This document shows positions 1-6,221 of a stretch of DNA of 11,231 nucleotides, piece after piece (the first letter of the stretch is position 1; every line of letters begins with the position of its first letter). The translations under genes and the position numbers were made by a program. Origin of the DNA: Amphritea sp. (lineage in GTDB: Bacteria; Pseudomonadota; Gammaproteobacteria; Pseudomonadales; Nitrincolaceae); the NCBI GenBank assembly GCA_024679635.1, contig JAIBDA010000035.1, positions 1 through 11,231 of the forward strand, in the 5' to 3' direction. Below the pieces are notes generated by a model. The model ran no database searches. It had not been told where the DNA came from and saw nothing but the letters and a program-made list of their open reading frames with translations.

Positions 1-1
1 C

Positions 2-229
2 AGCCGGCCAGCCGAGATTAAGATGTCGCTCGTTGAGGGACCGTTCTCCAGCTTGTCAGGAGTGTGGACTTTCAAGGCCCTGAGTGATGAGGCCTGCAAG
101 GTGAGTTTAAGCCTGCAGTTTGATTTTTCGGGCAAGCTAGCCAACTTTGCCTTGAATAAAGTGTTTAATCAGATAGCGGCGACCATGGTCGATTCTTTTG
201 TCAGCCGTGCCGATAAGATTTACGGTTGA
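2..229 (+). CDS. ratA: RatA-like START/polyketide-cyclase-fold protein, 3' part (partial)
   Basis: The reading frame is open from the window edge and gives the last 75 residues of a protein whose family is about 145-158 residues long, so roughly the N-terminal half is missing. The sequence LVEGPFSSLSGVWTF, followed by a hydrophobic strand and a C-terminal helix (VFNQIAATMVDSFVSRADKIYG), matches the end of RatA/YfjG proteins of the SRPBCC (START-like) fold. In E. coli RatA has been described as a ribosome-associated factor that can block 70S formation; in eukaryotes the related Coq10 binds ubiquinone. The real function here is not decided by sequence. rnfH follows 26 bp downstream, the usual gammaproteobacterial pairing (ratA-ratB), and the two are probably cotranscribed. 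The internal ATG at 23 is not a credible start because the homology continues upstream of it. Confidence 0.87.
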   Translation, partial: SRPAEIKMSLVEGPFSSLSGVWTFKALSDEACKVSLSLQFDFSGKLANFALNKVFNQIAATMVDSFVSRADKIYG

Positions 230-255
230 ATGAAATCGTTAGCAGAGAGTGAAGT

Positions 256-561
256 ATGATAACTGTTGAAGTAGCTTATGCTATGCCCCACGAACAGAAA
301 ATCATCAGCCTGCAGGTGGCGGAAGATTGCTCTGTGTATGAAGCGGTTATTCAGTCGAAGATAGTCGAGCTGTTTCCGCAGATCGACATCGAGAATGACG
401 CGATGGGAATCTTTGGCAAGGCTATTCGCAAGCCTAAAGAAGCCATTATAAAAGCGGGGCAGCGGGTAGAAATTTATCGTCCACTTATTGCCGATCCGAA
501 AGAGGCGCGTGCCAAGCGGGCGGCGAAAGCCAAAGCGCAGAAAGATGCTGCAGAAAAATAG
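256..561 (+). CDS. rnfH: RnfH/RatB family protein (ubiquitin-like beta-grasp fold)
   Basis: This is a complete 101-residue protein. The N-terminal ITVEVAYAMP strand, the central IDIENDAMGIFGK segment and the block RVEIYRPLIADPKEAR (about residues 70-85) are the hallmarks of the RnfH (UPF0125) family, which has a ubiquitin-like beta-grasp fold. The C-terminus from about residue 83 is a highly charged Ala/Lys/Arg tail, common in the family. The biochemical role is uncertain. The name comes from linkage to rnf electron-transport genes in some bacteria, while in E. coli the gene (ratB) lies beside ratA, as here. A modest purine-rich ribosome site (AGAGAG, 244-249) precedes the ATG. The gene ends 85 bp before the stop of the convergent bamE gene, with a perfect inverted repeat between them. 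Confidence 0.9.
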   Translation: MITVEVAYAMPHEQKIISLQVAEDCSVYEAVIQSKIVELFPQIDIENDAMGIFGKAIRKPKEAIIKAGQRVEIYRPLIADPKEARAKRAAKAKAQKDAAEK

Positions 562-590
562 ACATTATAGAATGTCGTGAAAGGAAAGGA

Positions 591-617
591 GGATAAGTAA
601 CGGGCTGTTACTTATCC
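591..617. terminator. Perfect 11-bp inverted repeat between convergent rnfH and bamE; weak or bidirectional terminator
   Basis: GGATAAGTAAC (591-601) and GTTACTTATCC (607-617) pair perfectly around a 5-base GGGCT loop. The hairpin lies between the ends of two convergent genes, so transcript termination or 3'-end protection is the natural reading. It is not a textbook intrinsic terminator: there is no T-run after it on the plus strand, and only interrupted TCCTTTCC on the minus strand. Confidence 0.55.
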
Positions 618-646
618 CCTAAGTACTTACTACTATAAAGACGCTT

Positions 647-976
647 TTATTGAGCTGCTGGGCGGTAGTCACCGGACAGGCGTTCAAGTTTTCCGGCGTC
701 ATTGAACTTCAGGGAGACAATTTCCTGAGTGATCGTGCCATCGCCTTTTTTCAGGCGATACAGATAATCCCAACGGTTTTTGTTGAAGGTATCTGTAATC
801 AGGGGCGTACCCATAACATAACGCACCTGGTTGTGGGTCATGCCGGGACGTAGTTGGTCGATCATCTCCTGGGTGATAATGTTTCCCTGAGGGACATCAA
901 TCTTGTAAACCCCGGGAAATTCTGCGCATCCGGCAAGTAAAATAACGGTAATAAACGTAATAAGAATTTTTTGCAT
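647..976 (-). CDS. bamE: Outer membrane assembly lipoprotein BamE (SmpA/OmlA)
   Basis: This 109-residue protein is the usual BamE length. Residues 1-16 form a lipoprotein signal peptide ending in the lipobox LLAGC, with the acylated cysteine at 17. Residue 18 after the Cys is Ala, not Asp, so sorting to the outer membrane is expected. The mature part has the family signatures YKIDVPQGN (24-32), [20 protein letters not shown] (45-64) and RWDYLY (68-73) of the SmpA/OmlA fold. BamE is the small accessory lipoprotein of the BAM complex, which inserts beta-barrel proteins into the outer membrane; it binds BamD and phosphatidylglycerol in E. coli. The gene is divergent from fur, with a 90-bp spacer, an arrangement known in several gammaproteobacteria. 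No strong ribosome site is visible before the ATG. Confidence 0.95.
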   Translation of the reverse strand: MQKILITFITVILLAGCAEFPGVYKIDVPQGNIITQEMIDQLRPGMTHNQVRYVMGTPLITDTFNKNRWDYLYRLKKGDGTITQEIVSLKFNDAGKLERLSGDYRPAAQ

Positions 977-1066
977 CAGTTAATGACTTCCACTTTCGTG
1001 CATAAAATCAGATAATTGAGTCCGCAAGTCTATCATTCGTAGCGGCAAACATCATAGAGAAAGATT
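977..1066. promoter_or_regulatory. Divergent bamE/fur promoter spacer (elements not resolved)
   Basis: This 90-bp spacer must carry the starts of both bamE (minus) and fur (plus). I cannot point to a convincing -35/-10 pair for either gene. The best fur-side elements (TTGAGT at 1016, TATCAT at 1031) are only 9 bp apart, too close to work together. The minus strand offers a poor TTGCGG-N16-TTATGC. No 19-bp Fur box resembling the GATAATGATAATCATTATC consensus is present, only a half-site-like GATAATT at 1011-1017, so Fur self-repression is not supported by the sequence. Confidence 0.4.
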
Positions 1067-1495
1067 ATGGCACTTGAAAATCAAGAATTAAGAAACGCTG
1101 GCCTGAAGGTTACCCTGCCTCGGGTGAAAATTTATCAGATTCTTGAAAAAGCTGGTGAAGGCGATCATTTCAGTGCTGAAGATATCTATAAGCTTTTGCT
1201 GGAACACAATGAAGACGTCGGTCTGGCAACGGTATACCGGGTGTTAACCCAGTTTGAAACGGCAGGTCTGGTATCGCGGCATCACTTTGAGGGCGGTCAC
1301 TCTGTCTTTGAACTGACCCAGGATGAGCAGCATGATCACATTGTGTGTGTGAAGTGCGGCAAGGTACGGGAGTTCAGTGACCCTGCTTTGAAAGACCGGC
1401 AGGATGTTATTGCTCAGGAACTGGGCTTTAAAATTACTGACCGGACGCTCTATCTTTATGGTGAATGCGCTGATGGTTGCAGCCCTAAGGTATAA
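1067..1495 (+). CDS. fur: Ferric uptake regulator Fur
   Basis: This 142-residue metal-dependent repressor controls iron uptake and storage genes. Residues 1-83 are the winged-helix DNA-binding domain (AGLKVTLPRVKI at 11-22, the recognition region GLATVYRVL at 52-60, then FEGGHSVFEL at 74-83). Residues 84-142 are the dimerisation domain. Aligned by eye with E. coli Fur, the structural zinc cysteines are present (C94, C97, C134, C138), as are the main regulatory-site ligands (H34, E82, H89, H91 and E102). The third site described for E. coli and Helicobacter Fur (H87, D89, E108, H125 in E. coli) reads Q88, D90, K109, R126, so three of its four ligands are absent. A purine-rich AGAGAAAGA lies just before the ATG. 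The overall sequence is clearly Fur rather than Zur, PerR or Mur. The gene ends at a strong shared terminator with recN. Confidence 0.96.
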   Translation: MALENQELRNAGLKVTLPRVKIYQILEKAGEGDHFSAEDIYKLLLEHNEDVGLATVYRVLTQFETAGLVSRHHFEGGHSVFELTQDEQHDHIVCVKCGKVREFSDPALKDRQDVIAQELGFKITDRTLYLYGECADGCSPKV

Positions 1496-1515
1496 GCTTT
1501 AAGCATCGCGACGAA

Positions 1516-1549
1516 CATAAAAAAGCCGGCGGATGCCGGTTTTTTTATG
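1516..1549. terminator. Bidirectional intrinsic terminator between fur and recN
   Basis: CCGGC (1526-1530) pairs with GCCGG (1535-1539) around a GGAT loop. The stem continues through a G-T pair and an A-run/T-run, so that CATAAAAAAG opposite TTTTTTTATG gives up to 15 pairs. A-run on one side and T-run on the other make it work on both strands, which fits its place 20 bp past fur and about 50 bp past the recN stop. Confidence 0.92.
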
Positions 1550-1598
1550 TCTGGGTATTAGGCTTGAGTGTGAATGTCAGCCAGCTATCACTGACTGA

Positions 1599-3275
1599 TC
1601 AGTTTGTTGCGTCTGCCAGCCCCAGCATCTCCCGAGCATGATCCAGTGAGGTTTCTGTCACATCGATGCCCCCTAACATGCGTGCCACTTCCCCCACCCG
1701 TTGATCTATTTTTAGCCGATCGATGCGAGTGATTGTTTTGTTTTTCACGGTTTGCTTACTGACGAACAGATGTTGATGGCCCTGAGACGCCACTTGCGGC
1801 TGGTGGGTGACCACTAGAATCTGATTGTTCTCACCTAACTGTCGCAGTAATTTACCGACGACTTCAGCGATAGCGCCACCAATACCTACATCGACCTCAT
1901 CAAAGATCAGCGTCGGGGTACTGGAAGTTTGTGCGGTGATGACCTGGATAGCCAGAGATACCCGCGACAGCTCGCCGCCTGAAGCAACTTTGTTTAATGG
2001 TCTGGGAGGCTGCCCTGCGTTAGTGGAAATGAGAAATTCAACTTCCTCAAGGCCATGAGCGCTGAGGTGGTCTTTTGCATAAGGCGTGAGGTTGACGGTG
2101 AGTTTAGCTGCTTCCATTCCTAAACTGTGTAACTGCTTGTCTACATCTGAGCTGAGTGCTTTAGCGGCTTTAATACGTACTTTGCTGAGTTTTTCTGCAC
2201 TGCTTAGAAACGTTTTCCGTGCTTCTTCGGTTTCTTGATGCAGTTCTTCCAATGCCTGGTCTGAAAGATTAAGGCTTTCCAGCTCAGAGTGAATATCCTG
2301 ATGGAACCTGGGCAGCTGCTCAGCGGGAATGCGGTGTTTGCGCGCCAGATCGAAAATAGCGCTGAGACGCGCCTCTACAGTCGCTTGCCGCCCTGGGTTT
2401 AGCTCAACCCGGTCCATATAGTGACTGATTTCCTGCGCCGCTTCTTCAATCTGAATGTGGGCGCTGTTGAGCATCTCGACAGTTTGGGTAATAGAGGGTG
2501 AGGTGCCCTTTATGTTTTCGAGCAGGTGCTGACACTGATTCAGCAGGCTAAGACAGTTGACGGCTTCATCTTCACTGGTCAGTTGCAGTATCTGTTGGCC
2601 GGACTGAAGTATCTCGCCGGCATTGGCCAGAGTACTTTGCTCTATCACCATGGCCTCAAACTCACCCTCTTGTAAGGCCAGTTGTTCCAGCTCTTCTGCC
2701 TGATAGCTCAGCAGCTGTAGACGGGCGGTTTGTTCTTCGCTTTGAGCGGAGAGCTGCTGCAGGCGTTTGTTAAGGGTGTTCCAGTTACGAAACAGCTGGC
2801 GAGTCTGGTTGGCCAGATCGGCTTTGCCGGAATAAGCGTCTAACAGATAGCGATGATGATCTTTTTTCAGCAGGCGCTGATGTTCATGCTGCCCGTGGAT
2901 CTCGATCAGGTATTCACCCAGCTCTTTGACTTTATTGATCGGGCAGGGGCTACCATTGATATAGCTACGGGAACGACCTTCGCTGGTAATGACGCGGCGG
3001 AGGATGCATTCATCATCATCCATATCCTGAAGTTGCAGCCATTTTTTCGCGCTGGGGATATTGGCAATATCAAAGCTGGCGATTATTTCTGCGCGCTCTG
3101 CGCCTTTGCGCACCGAGCCCATATCTGCCCGATCACCCAGGGTTAGCCCCAGGGCATCCAGCATAATTGATTTACCGGCACCGGTTTCACCACTGACAAC
3201 GGTCATGCCGGCGTCCAGTTCCAGGTCAAGTTCTTCGACAATAGCGTAATTGCGAATATTGAGTTGAGTCAGCAT
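1599..3275 (-). CDS. recN: DNA repair protein RecN (SMC-like ATPase)
   Basis: This 558-residue protein compares with about 553 in E. coli. It has an N-terminal ABC half with Walker A GETGAGKS (29-36) and EIHGQHEHQ (125-133), a long central region (about 150-380) rich in Glu, Gln, Leu and Lys typical of a coiled coil, and a C-terminal ABC half with the signature ASGGELSR (431-438), Walker B TLIFDEVD (455-462) and the H-loop His 491 in VVTHQPQVA. RecN is a cytoplasmic SMC-type ATPase that holds broken DNA ends or sister chromosomes together during RecA-dependent double-strand-break repair. It is one of the strongest SOS genes in E. coli. Here a LexA box covers its -10 element, matching that control. 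There is no clear Shine-Dalgarno sequence: the start is about 10 nt from the predicted transcript end, so the leader is very short. Confidence 0.97.
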   Translation of the reverse strand: MLTQLNIRNYAIVEELDLELDAGMTVVSGETGAGKSIMLDALGLTLGDRADMGSVRKGAERAEIIASFDIANIPSAKKWLQLQDMDDDECILRRVITSEGRSRSYINGSPCPINKVKELGEYLIEIHGQHEHQRLLKKDHHRYLLDAYSGKADLANQTRQLFRNWNTLNKRLQQLSAQSEEQTARLQLLSYQAEELEQLALQEGEFEAMVIEQSTLANAGEILQSGQQILQLTSEDEAVNCLSLLNQCQHLLENIKGTSPSITQTVEMLNSAHIQIEEAAQEISHYMDRVELNPGRQATVEARLSAIFDLARKHRIPAEQLPRFHQDIHSELESLNLSDQALEELHQETEEARKTFLSSAEKLSKVRIKAAKALSSDVDKQLHSLGMEAAKLTVNLTPYAKDHLSAHGLEEVEFLISTNAGQPPRPLNKVASGGELSRVSLAIQVITAQTSSTPTLIFDEVDVGIGGAIAEVVGKLLRQLGENNQILVVTHQPQVASQGHQHLFVSKQTVKNKTITRIDRLKIDQRVGEVARMLGGIDVTETSLDHAREMLGLADATN

Positions 3276-3285
3276 AACGTTTTAT

Positions 3286-3301
3286 CTGTGTTTTTATACA
3301 G
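3286..3301. promoter_or_regulatory. LexA box (SOS operator) for recN
   Basis: CTGTGTTTTTATACAG (CTGTATAAAAACACAG on the minus strand) fits the gammaproteobacterial LexA consensus CTGT-N8-ACAG exactly in its conserved ends. It overlaps the predicted recN -10 hexamer, so bound LexA would block polymerase. This is the expected arrangement for an SOS-induced recN; the assignment rests on motif and position only. Confidence 0.9.
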
Positions 3302-3320
3302 TGTTTTAGTTATATGCCAA
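3293..3320 (-). promoter_or_regulatory. recN sigma-70-type promoter
   Basis: On the minus strand TTGGCA (3320-3315) is followed after 16 bp by TATAAA (3298-3293). Both hexamers are close to consensus, and the -10 lies inside the LexA box. Transcription would begin near 3285, leaving roughly 10 nt before the recN ATG at 3275. Confidence 0.75.
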
Positions 3321-3380
3321 TAATTATGGATGCGCAATGAATAACTACTCAGTCTGGTTAAAAAAAACTCAGAAAAACCA

Positions 3381-3409
3381 CTTGAATCCAGTTGTCTTAG
3401 CCCCATATA
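3381..3409 (+). promoter_or_regulatory. Sigma-32 (heat-shock) promoter of grpE
   Basis: CTTGAAT (3381-3387), a 13-nt spacer and CCCCATATA (3401-3409) match the E. coli sigma-32 consensus (CTTGAAA, 11-16 nt, CCCCATNTA) almost perfectly. Transcription would start near 3415, about 40 nt before the grpE ATG chosen here. Confidence 0.9.
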
Positions 3410-3453
3410 CAAGCTCAATAGAAAATTTAAATATCAGATGGTTGGAGAGAGTG

Positions 3454-4053
3454 ATGGCAGGCGAAGATAAATCTCAGGTTGAAGAGATGCAGCCAGAAAC
3501 GGTAACTGATGCGGTTGAAGAAACCGTGGCCGCTGACGAGACAGTTGAAACAGCTGCTGAGCAAACGTCTGAAGTTGATGTAGATGCTTTGCAACTGGCG
3601 CTGGCGCAAGCGCAGGATCAGGCCGCCGCACTGATGGATCAGGAACTGCGTACCCGTGCTGAGATGCAAAACATACGCCGTCGGGCCGAGCAGGATGTAG
3701 AAAAAGCGCATAAGTTTGCGCTGGAAAAGTTTACCAATGAGCTGTTGCCAGTTGTTGATAGCCTGGAACGGGCGATTGAGGCCAGCGTCAGTGATGATGA
3801 AGCGGTAAAAGTATTGCGTGAAGGAGTAGAGATGACGTTAAACATGTTCGTCTCTGGTCTGGGTAAGTTTAATGTTGATCAGCATCACCCGGTAGGTGAA
3901 GCTTTCAATCCGGAGCTGCATCAGGCGATGTCGATGGTGCCAAATCCAGACGTGCCTGCTAACCATGTAATGGCGGTAATGCAGAAAGGATATAGCCTGA
4001 ACAATCGTTTGATTCGTCCGGCGATGGTGATTGTTTCCAAGGGCGCAGAGTAA
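3454..4053 (+). CDS. grpE: Nucleotide exchange factor GrpE
   Basis: This 199-residue protein (E. coli 197) is the exchange factor of the DnaK chaperone: it opens the DnaK nucleotide cleft to release ADP and acts in heat sensing through its long helices. Residues 1-44 are an acidic, Glu/Thr/Ala-rich disordered tail. Residues 45-95 form the long paired helix ([20 protein letters not shown], then [19 protein letters not shown]). Residues 96-136 form the four-helix-bundle region ([12 protein letters not shown]). The rest is the beta-wing with [13 protein letters not shown] and the C-terminal [18 protein letters not shown]. The frame is open upstream to an ATG at 3337, but that extension has no GrpE similarity and contains the heat-shock promoter. 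The ATG at 3454 has GGAGAG (3444-3449) at proper spacing and gives the normal length. dnaK follows 121 bp downstream. Confidence 0.97.
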   Translation: MAGEDKSQVEEMQPETVTDAVEETVAADETVETAAEQTSEVDVDALQLALAQAQDQAAALMDQELRTRAEMQNIRRRAEQDVEKAHKFALEKFTNELLPVVDSLERAIEASVSDDEAVKVLREGVEMTLNMFVSGLGKFNVDQHHPVGEAFNPELHQAMSMVPNPDVPANHVMAVMQKGYSLNNRLIRPAMVIVSKGAE

Positions 4054-4082
4054 ATAGTCGCTGACTAAGTTGGTTGCAGGGT

Positions 4083-4111
4083 CTTGAAACTTCAAAAACC
4101 GCACCAATATA
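4083..4111 (+). promoter_or_regulatory. Sigma-32 (heat-shock) promoter of dnaK
   Basis: CTTGAAA (4083-4089) is a perfect -35 element. A 13-nt spacer, the same as at grpE, leads to ACCAATATA (4103-4111), which agrees with CCCCATATA at 7 of 9 positions. It lies in the grpE-dnaK gap and would give dnaK its own heat-shock transcript starting near 4118, with a leader of about 57 nt. Confidence 0.8.
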
Positions 4112-4135
4112 GCTAGCAAGTTAGAAAAGAATTTA

Positions 4136-4151
4136 GCCCGTCATAACGGGC
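4136..4151 (+). other. Hairpin in the dnaK 5' leader
   Basis: GCCCGT (4136-4141) and ACGGGC (4146-4151) pair perfectly around a CATA loop, 10 nt before the dnaK ribosome site GGGAG (4162-4166). It does not cover the ribosome site itself, so it is not a standard RNA thermometer. It could stabilise the leader or slow read-through from grpE. No T-run follows it. Confidence 0.5.
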
Positions 4152-4174
4152 GCAGAAATACGGGAGTGATTGAA

Positions 4175-6103
4175 ATGGGTAGAATTATTGGTATTGACCT
4201 GGGTACGACTAACTCATGTGTTGCAGTACTGGATGGCGAAAAGCCACGCGTTATTGAGAATGCAGAGGGTGATCGCACCACCCCTTCTATCATCGCATAT
4301 GCTGCTGATGGTGAGATTCTGGTTGGTCAGCCGGCTAAACGTCAGGCGGTTACTAACCCGACTAATACCCTGTTTGCGATTAAGCGTCTGATCGGACGTC
4401 GTTTTAAAGACGACGTGGTTCAGAAAGATATCAAGATGGTACCTTATAAAATTGTTGAAGCTGACAATGGCGATGCCTGGGTTCAGGTAAACGACAATAA
4501 GATGGCTGCTCCACAGATCTCTGCAGAGATTCTGAAGAAGATGAAGAAAACTGCAGAAGATTATCTGGGCGAAGACGTAACTGAGGCAGTGATTACTGTT
4601 CCTGCTTACTTTAACGATTCTCAGCGTCAGGCAACTAAAGACGCCGGTCAGATTGCTGGCCTTAACGTTAAGCGTATTATCAACGAGCCAACCGCTGCGG
4701 CACTGGCTTACGGTATGGACAAGTCCAAAGGTGATAAAACTATCGCTGTATACGACCTGGGTGGCGGTACTTTCGATATCTCTATCATTGAGATCGCTGA
4801 AGTTGATGGCGAGCACCAGTTTGAAGTGCTGGCAACCAACGGTGACACGTTCCTGGGTGGTGAAGACTTTGATTTACGTCTGATCGAGTATCTTGCTGCT
4901 GAATTTAAGAAAGAAACCGGTATTGATCTGCACAACGACCCACTGGCGCTACAGCGTCTGAAAGAGGGTGCTGAGAAAGCGAAAGTTGAGCTATCTTCCA
5001 CGCAGTCTACCGACGTGAACCTGCCATACATCACTGCTGATGCAAGCGGCCCTAAGCACCTGAACGTTAAGATCAGTCGTGCCAAGCTTGAATCTCTGGT
5101 TGAAGATCTGGTTAAGCGTTCTATGGACCCTTGCCGTATCGCGCTGAAAGATGCCGAGCTGTCTGTTTCTGAGATTGATGAAGTGATTTTGGTTGGCGGT
5201 CAGACCCGTATGCCACTAGTACAGGCTAGCGTTACTGAATTCTTTGGTAAAGAAGCCCGTAAAGATGTTAACCCGGACGAAGCTGTTGCAGTGGGTGCAT
5301 CAATCCAGGGTGCGGTACTGGCTGGCGACGTTAAAGACGTATTGCTGCTGGACGTAACACCTCTGAGCCTGGGTATCGAAACTATGGGTGGCGTTGCGAC
5401 TCCGGTTATCGATAAGAACACGACTATCCCAACTAAGAAGTCTCAGGTGTTCTCAACTGCAGACGACAATCAGACTGCGGTAACTATTCACGTTGTTCAG
5501 GGTGAGCGTAAGCAAGCGTCGGGTAACAAGTCTCTGGGTCGTTTCGATCTGGCAGATATCCCGCCTTCTCCTCGTGGTATGCCTCAGATCGAAGTAACTT
5601 TCGATATTGATGCGAACGGTATCCTGCATGTTGGTGCTAAGGATAAAGCGACAGGCAAAGAACAGTCTATTATCATCAAAGCCTCTTCCGGTTTGAGCGA
5701 TGAAGAAGTCGAGCAGATGATTCAGGATGCTGAAGCTAACGCTGAGGCGGATAAGAAGTTTGAAGAGATCAGCCAGGCCCGTAACCAGGGTGATGCGATG
5801 ATCCACTCTGCGAAGAAGACTTTGGAAGACGCCGGTGATAAGGCGACTGAAGAAGAGAAAACTGCGATCAACGCTGCAGTTGATGAGCTGGAAGAAGTGC
5901 TGAAGGGCGACGACAAAGAAGTGATCGATACTAAGACCGCTGCTTTGACTGAAGCGATCTCTGGCCTGGCTCAGAAGATGTACGCAGAAGCTGAAGCTGC
6001 ACAGGCTGGAGGTGCCGAAGGCGCTGAACAAGCTCAAGCAGAACCAGCTGATGACGCTGTTGATGCAGAGTTTGAAGAAGTTAAAGACGACGAAAAGAAG
6101 TAA
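4175..6103 (+). CDS. dnaK: Molecular chaperone DnaK (Hsp70)
   Basis: This 642-residue Hsp70 (E. coli 638) binds exposed hydrophobic peptides in an ATP-driven cycle with DnaJ and GrpE. The nucleotide-binding domain (1-388) shows phosphate loop 1 GIDLGTTNS (6-14), catalytic K70, [13 protein letters not shown] (168-180), phosphate loop 2 DLGGGTF with autophosphorylation residue T199, and adenosine motif [11 protein letters not shown] (338-348). The interdomain linker VLLLD is at 389-393, exactly as in E. coli. The substrate-binding beta domain follows, then the helical lid from about 505, and an Ala/Glu-rich tail with the EEVKD element near the end (634-638). An in-frame GTG at 4166 is part of the ribosome site GGGAGTG; the ATG at 4175 fits both spacing and the conserved MGxIIGIDLG start. 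Codon choice looks optimised, as expected for an abundant protein. dnaJ follows after 118 bp. Confidence 0.98.
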   Translation: MGRIIGIDLGTTNSCVAVLDGEKPRVIENAEGDRTTPSIIAYAADGEILVGQPAKRQAVTNPTNTLFAIKRLIGRRFKDDVVQKDIKMVPYKIVEADNGDAWVQVNDNKMAAPQISAEILKKMKKTAEDYLGEDVTEAVITVPAYFNDSQRQATKDAGQIAGLNVKRIINEPTAAALAYGMDKSKGDKTIAVYDLGGGTFDISIIEIAEVDGEHQFEVLATNGDTFLGGEDFDLRLIEYLAAEFKKETGIDLHNDPLALQRLKEGAEKAKVELSSTQSTDVNLPYITADASGPKHLNVKISRAKLESLVEDLVKRSMDPCRIALKDAELSVSEIDEVILVGGQTRMPLVQASVTEFFGKEARKDVNPDEAVAVGASIQGAVLAGDVKDVLLLDVTPLSLGIETMGGVATPVIDKNTTIPTKKSQVFSTADDNQTAVTIHVVQGERKQASGNKSLGRFDLADIPPSPRGMPQIEVTFDIDANGILHVGAKDKATGKEQSIIIKASSGLSDEEVEQMIQDAEANAEADKKFEEISQARNQGDAMIHSAKKTLEDAGDKATEEEKTAINAAVDELEEVLKGDDKEVIDTKTAALTEAISGLAQKMYAEAEAAQAGGAEGAEQAQAEPADDAVDAEFEEVKDDEKK

Positions 6104-6131
6104 GTCGATCTTAGCTTTTTAACGTTGTAAA

Positions 6132-6167
6132 CGATAGCGCGGGCCGGTCCCGCGTTGTCGCGTTTTT
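6132..6167 (+). terminator. Terminator or attenuator hairpin between dnaK and dnaJ
   Basis: CGATAGCGCGGG (6132-6143) pairs with CCCGCGTTGTCG (6149-6160) over 12 bp, counting two G-T pairs, around a CCGGT loop. CG and five T residues follow (6163-6167). It has the shape of an intrinsic terminator, though the T-run is short and displaced by 2 nt. I see no sigma-32 promoter after it, so partial read-through is the likely way dnaJ is expressed, which would make less DnaJ than DnaK. Confidence 0.7.
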
Positions 6168-6221
6168 ATTGTCAGCTAATTATTAGCAACACAACCAGCT
6201 AACCGGATTGCGAAACAGATT

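Noticed and set aside
977..1066. Fur box giving fur autoregulation
   Set aside because: Only a half-site-like GATAATT is present; no 19-bp dyad or overlapping hexamer array can be made out.
1594..1603. Palindrome ACTGATCAGT at the recN stop codon
   Set aside because: A 10-base palindrome overlapping a stop codon is expected by chance, and no second copy or linked element supports it.
4136..4174. ROSE- or fourU-type RNA thermometer for dnaK
   Set aside because: The hairpin does not pair with the ribosome site, and no UUUU or U(U/C)GCU stretch faces the GGGAG. The sigma-32 promoter already explains heat control.
4214..4816. Open frame of 200 codons on the minus strand inside dnaK
   Set aside because: It is fully antisense to a highly conserved gene, has no recognisable domain or ribosome site, and long antisense frames are common opposite genes with biased codon use.
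5453..6037. Open frame of 194 codons on the minus strand opposite the dnaK C-terminus
   Set aside because: It is a shadow of the Ala/Glu-rich dnaK coding sequence, without start signals or similarity.
6176..6186. CTAAT-T-ATTAG palindrome before dnaJ
   Set aside because: It is short, A+T-rich and single-copy, and it does not align with a promoter. Probably chance.
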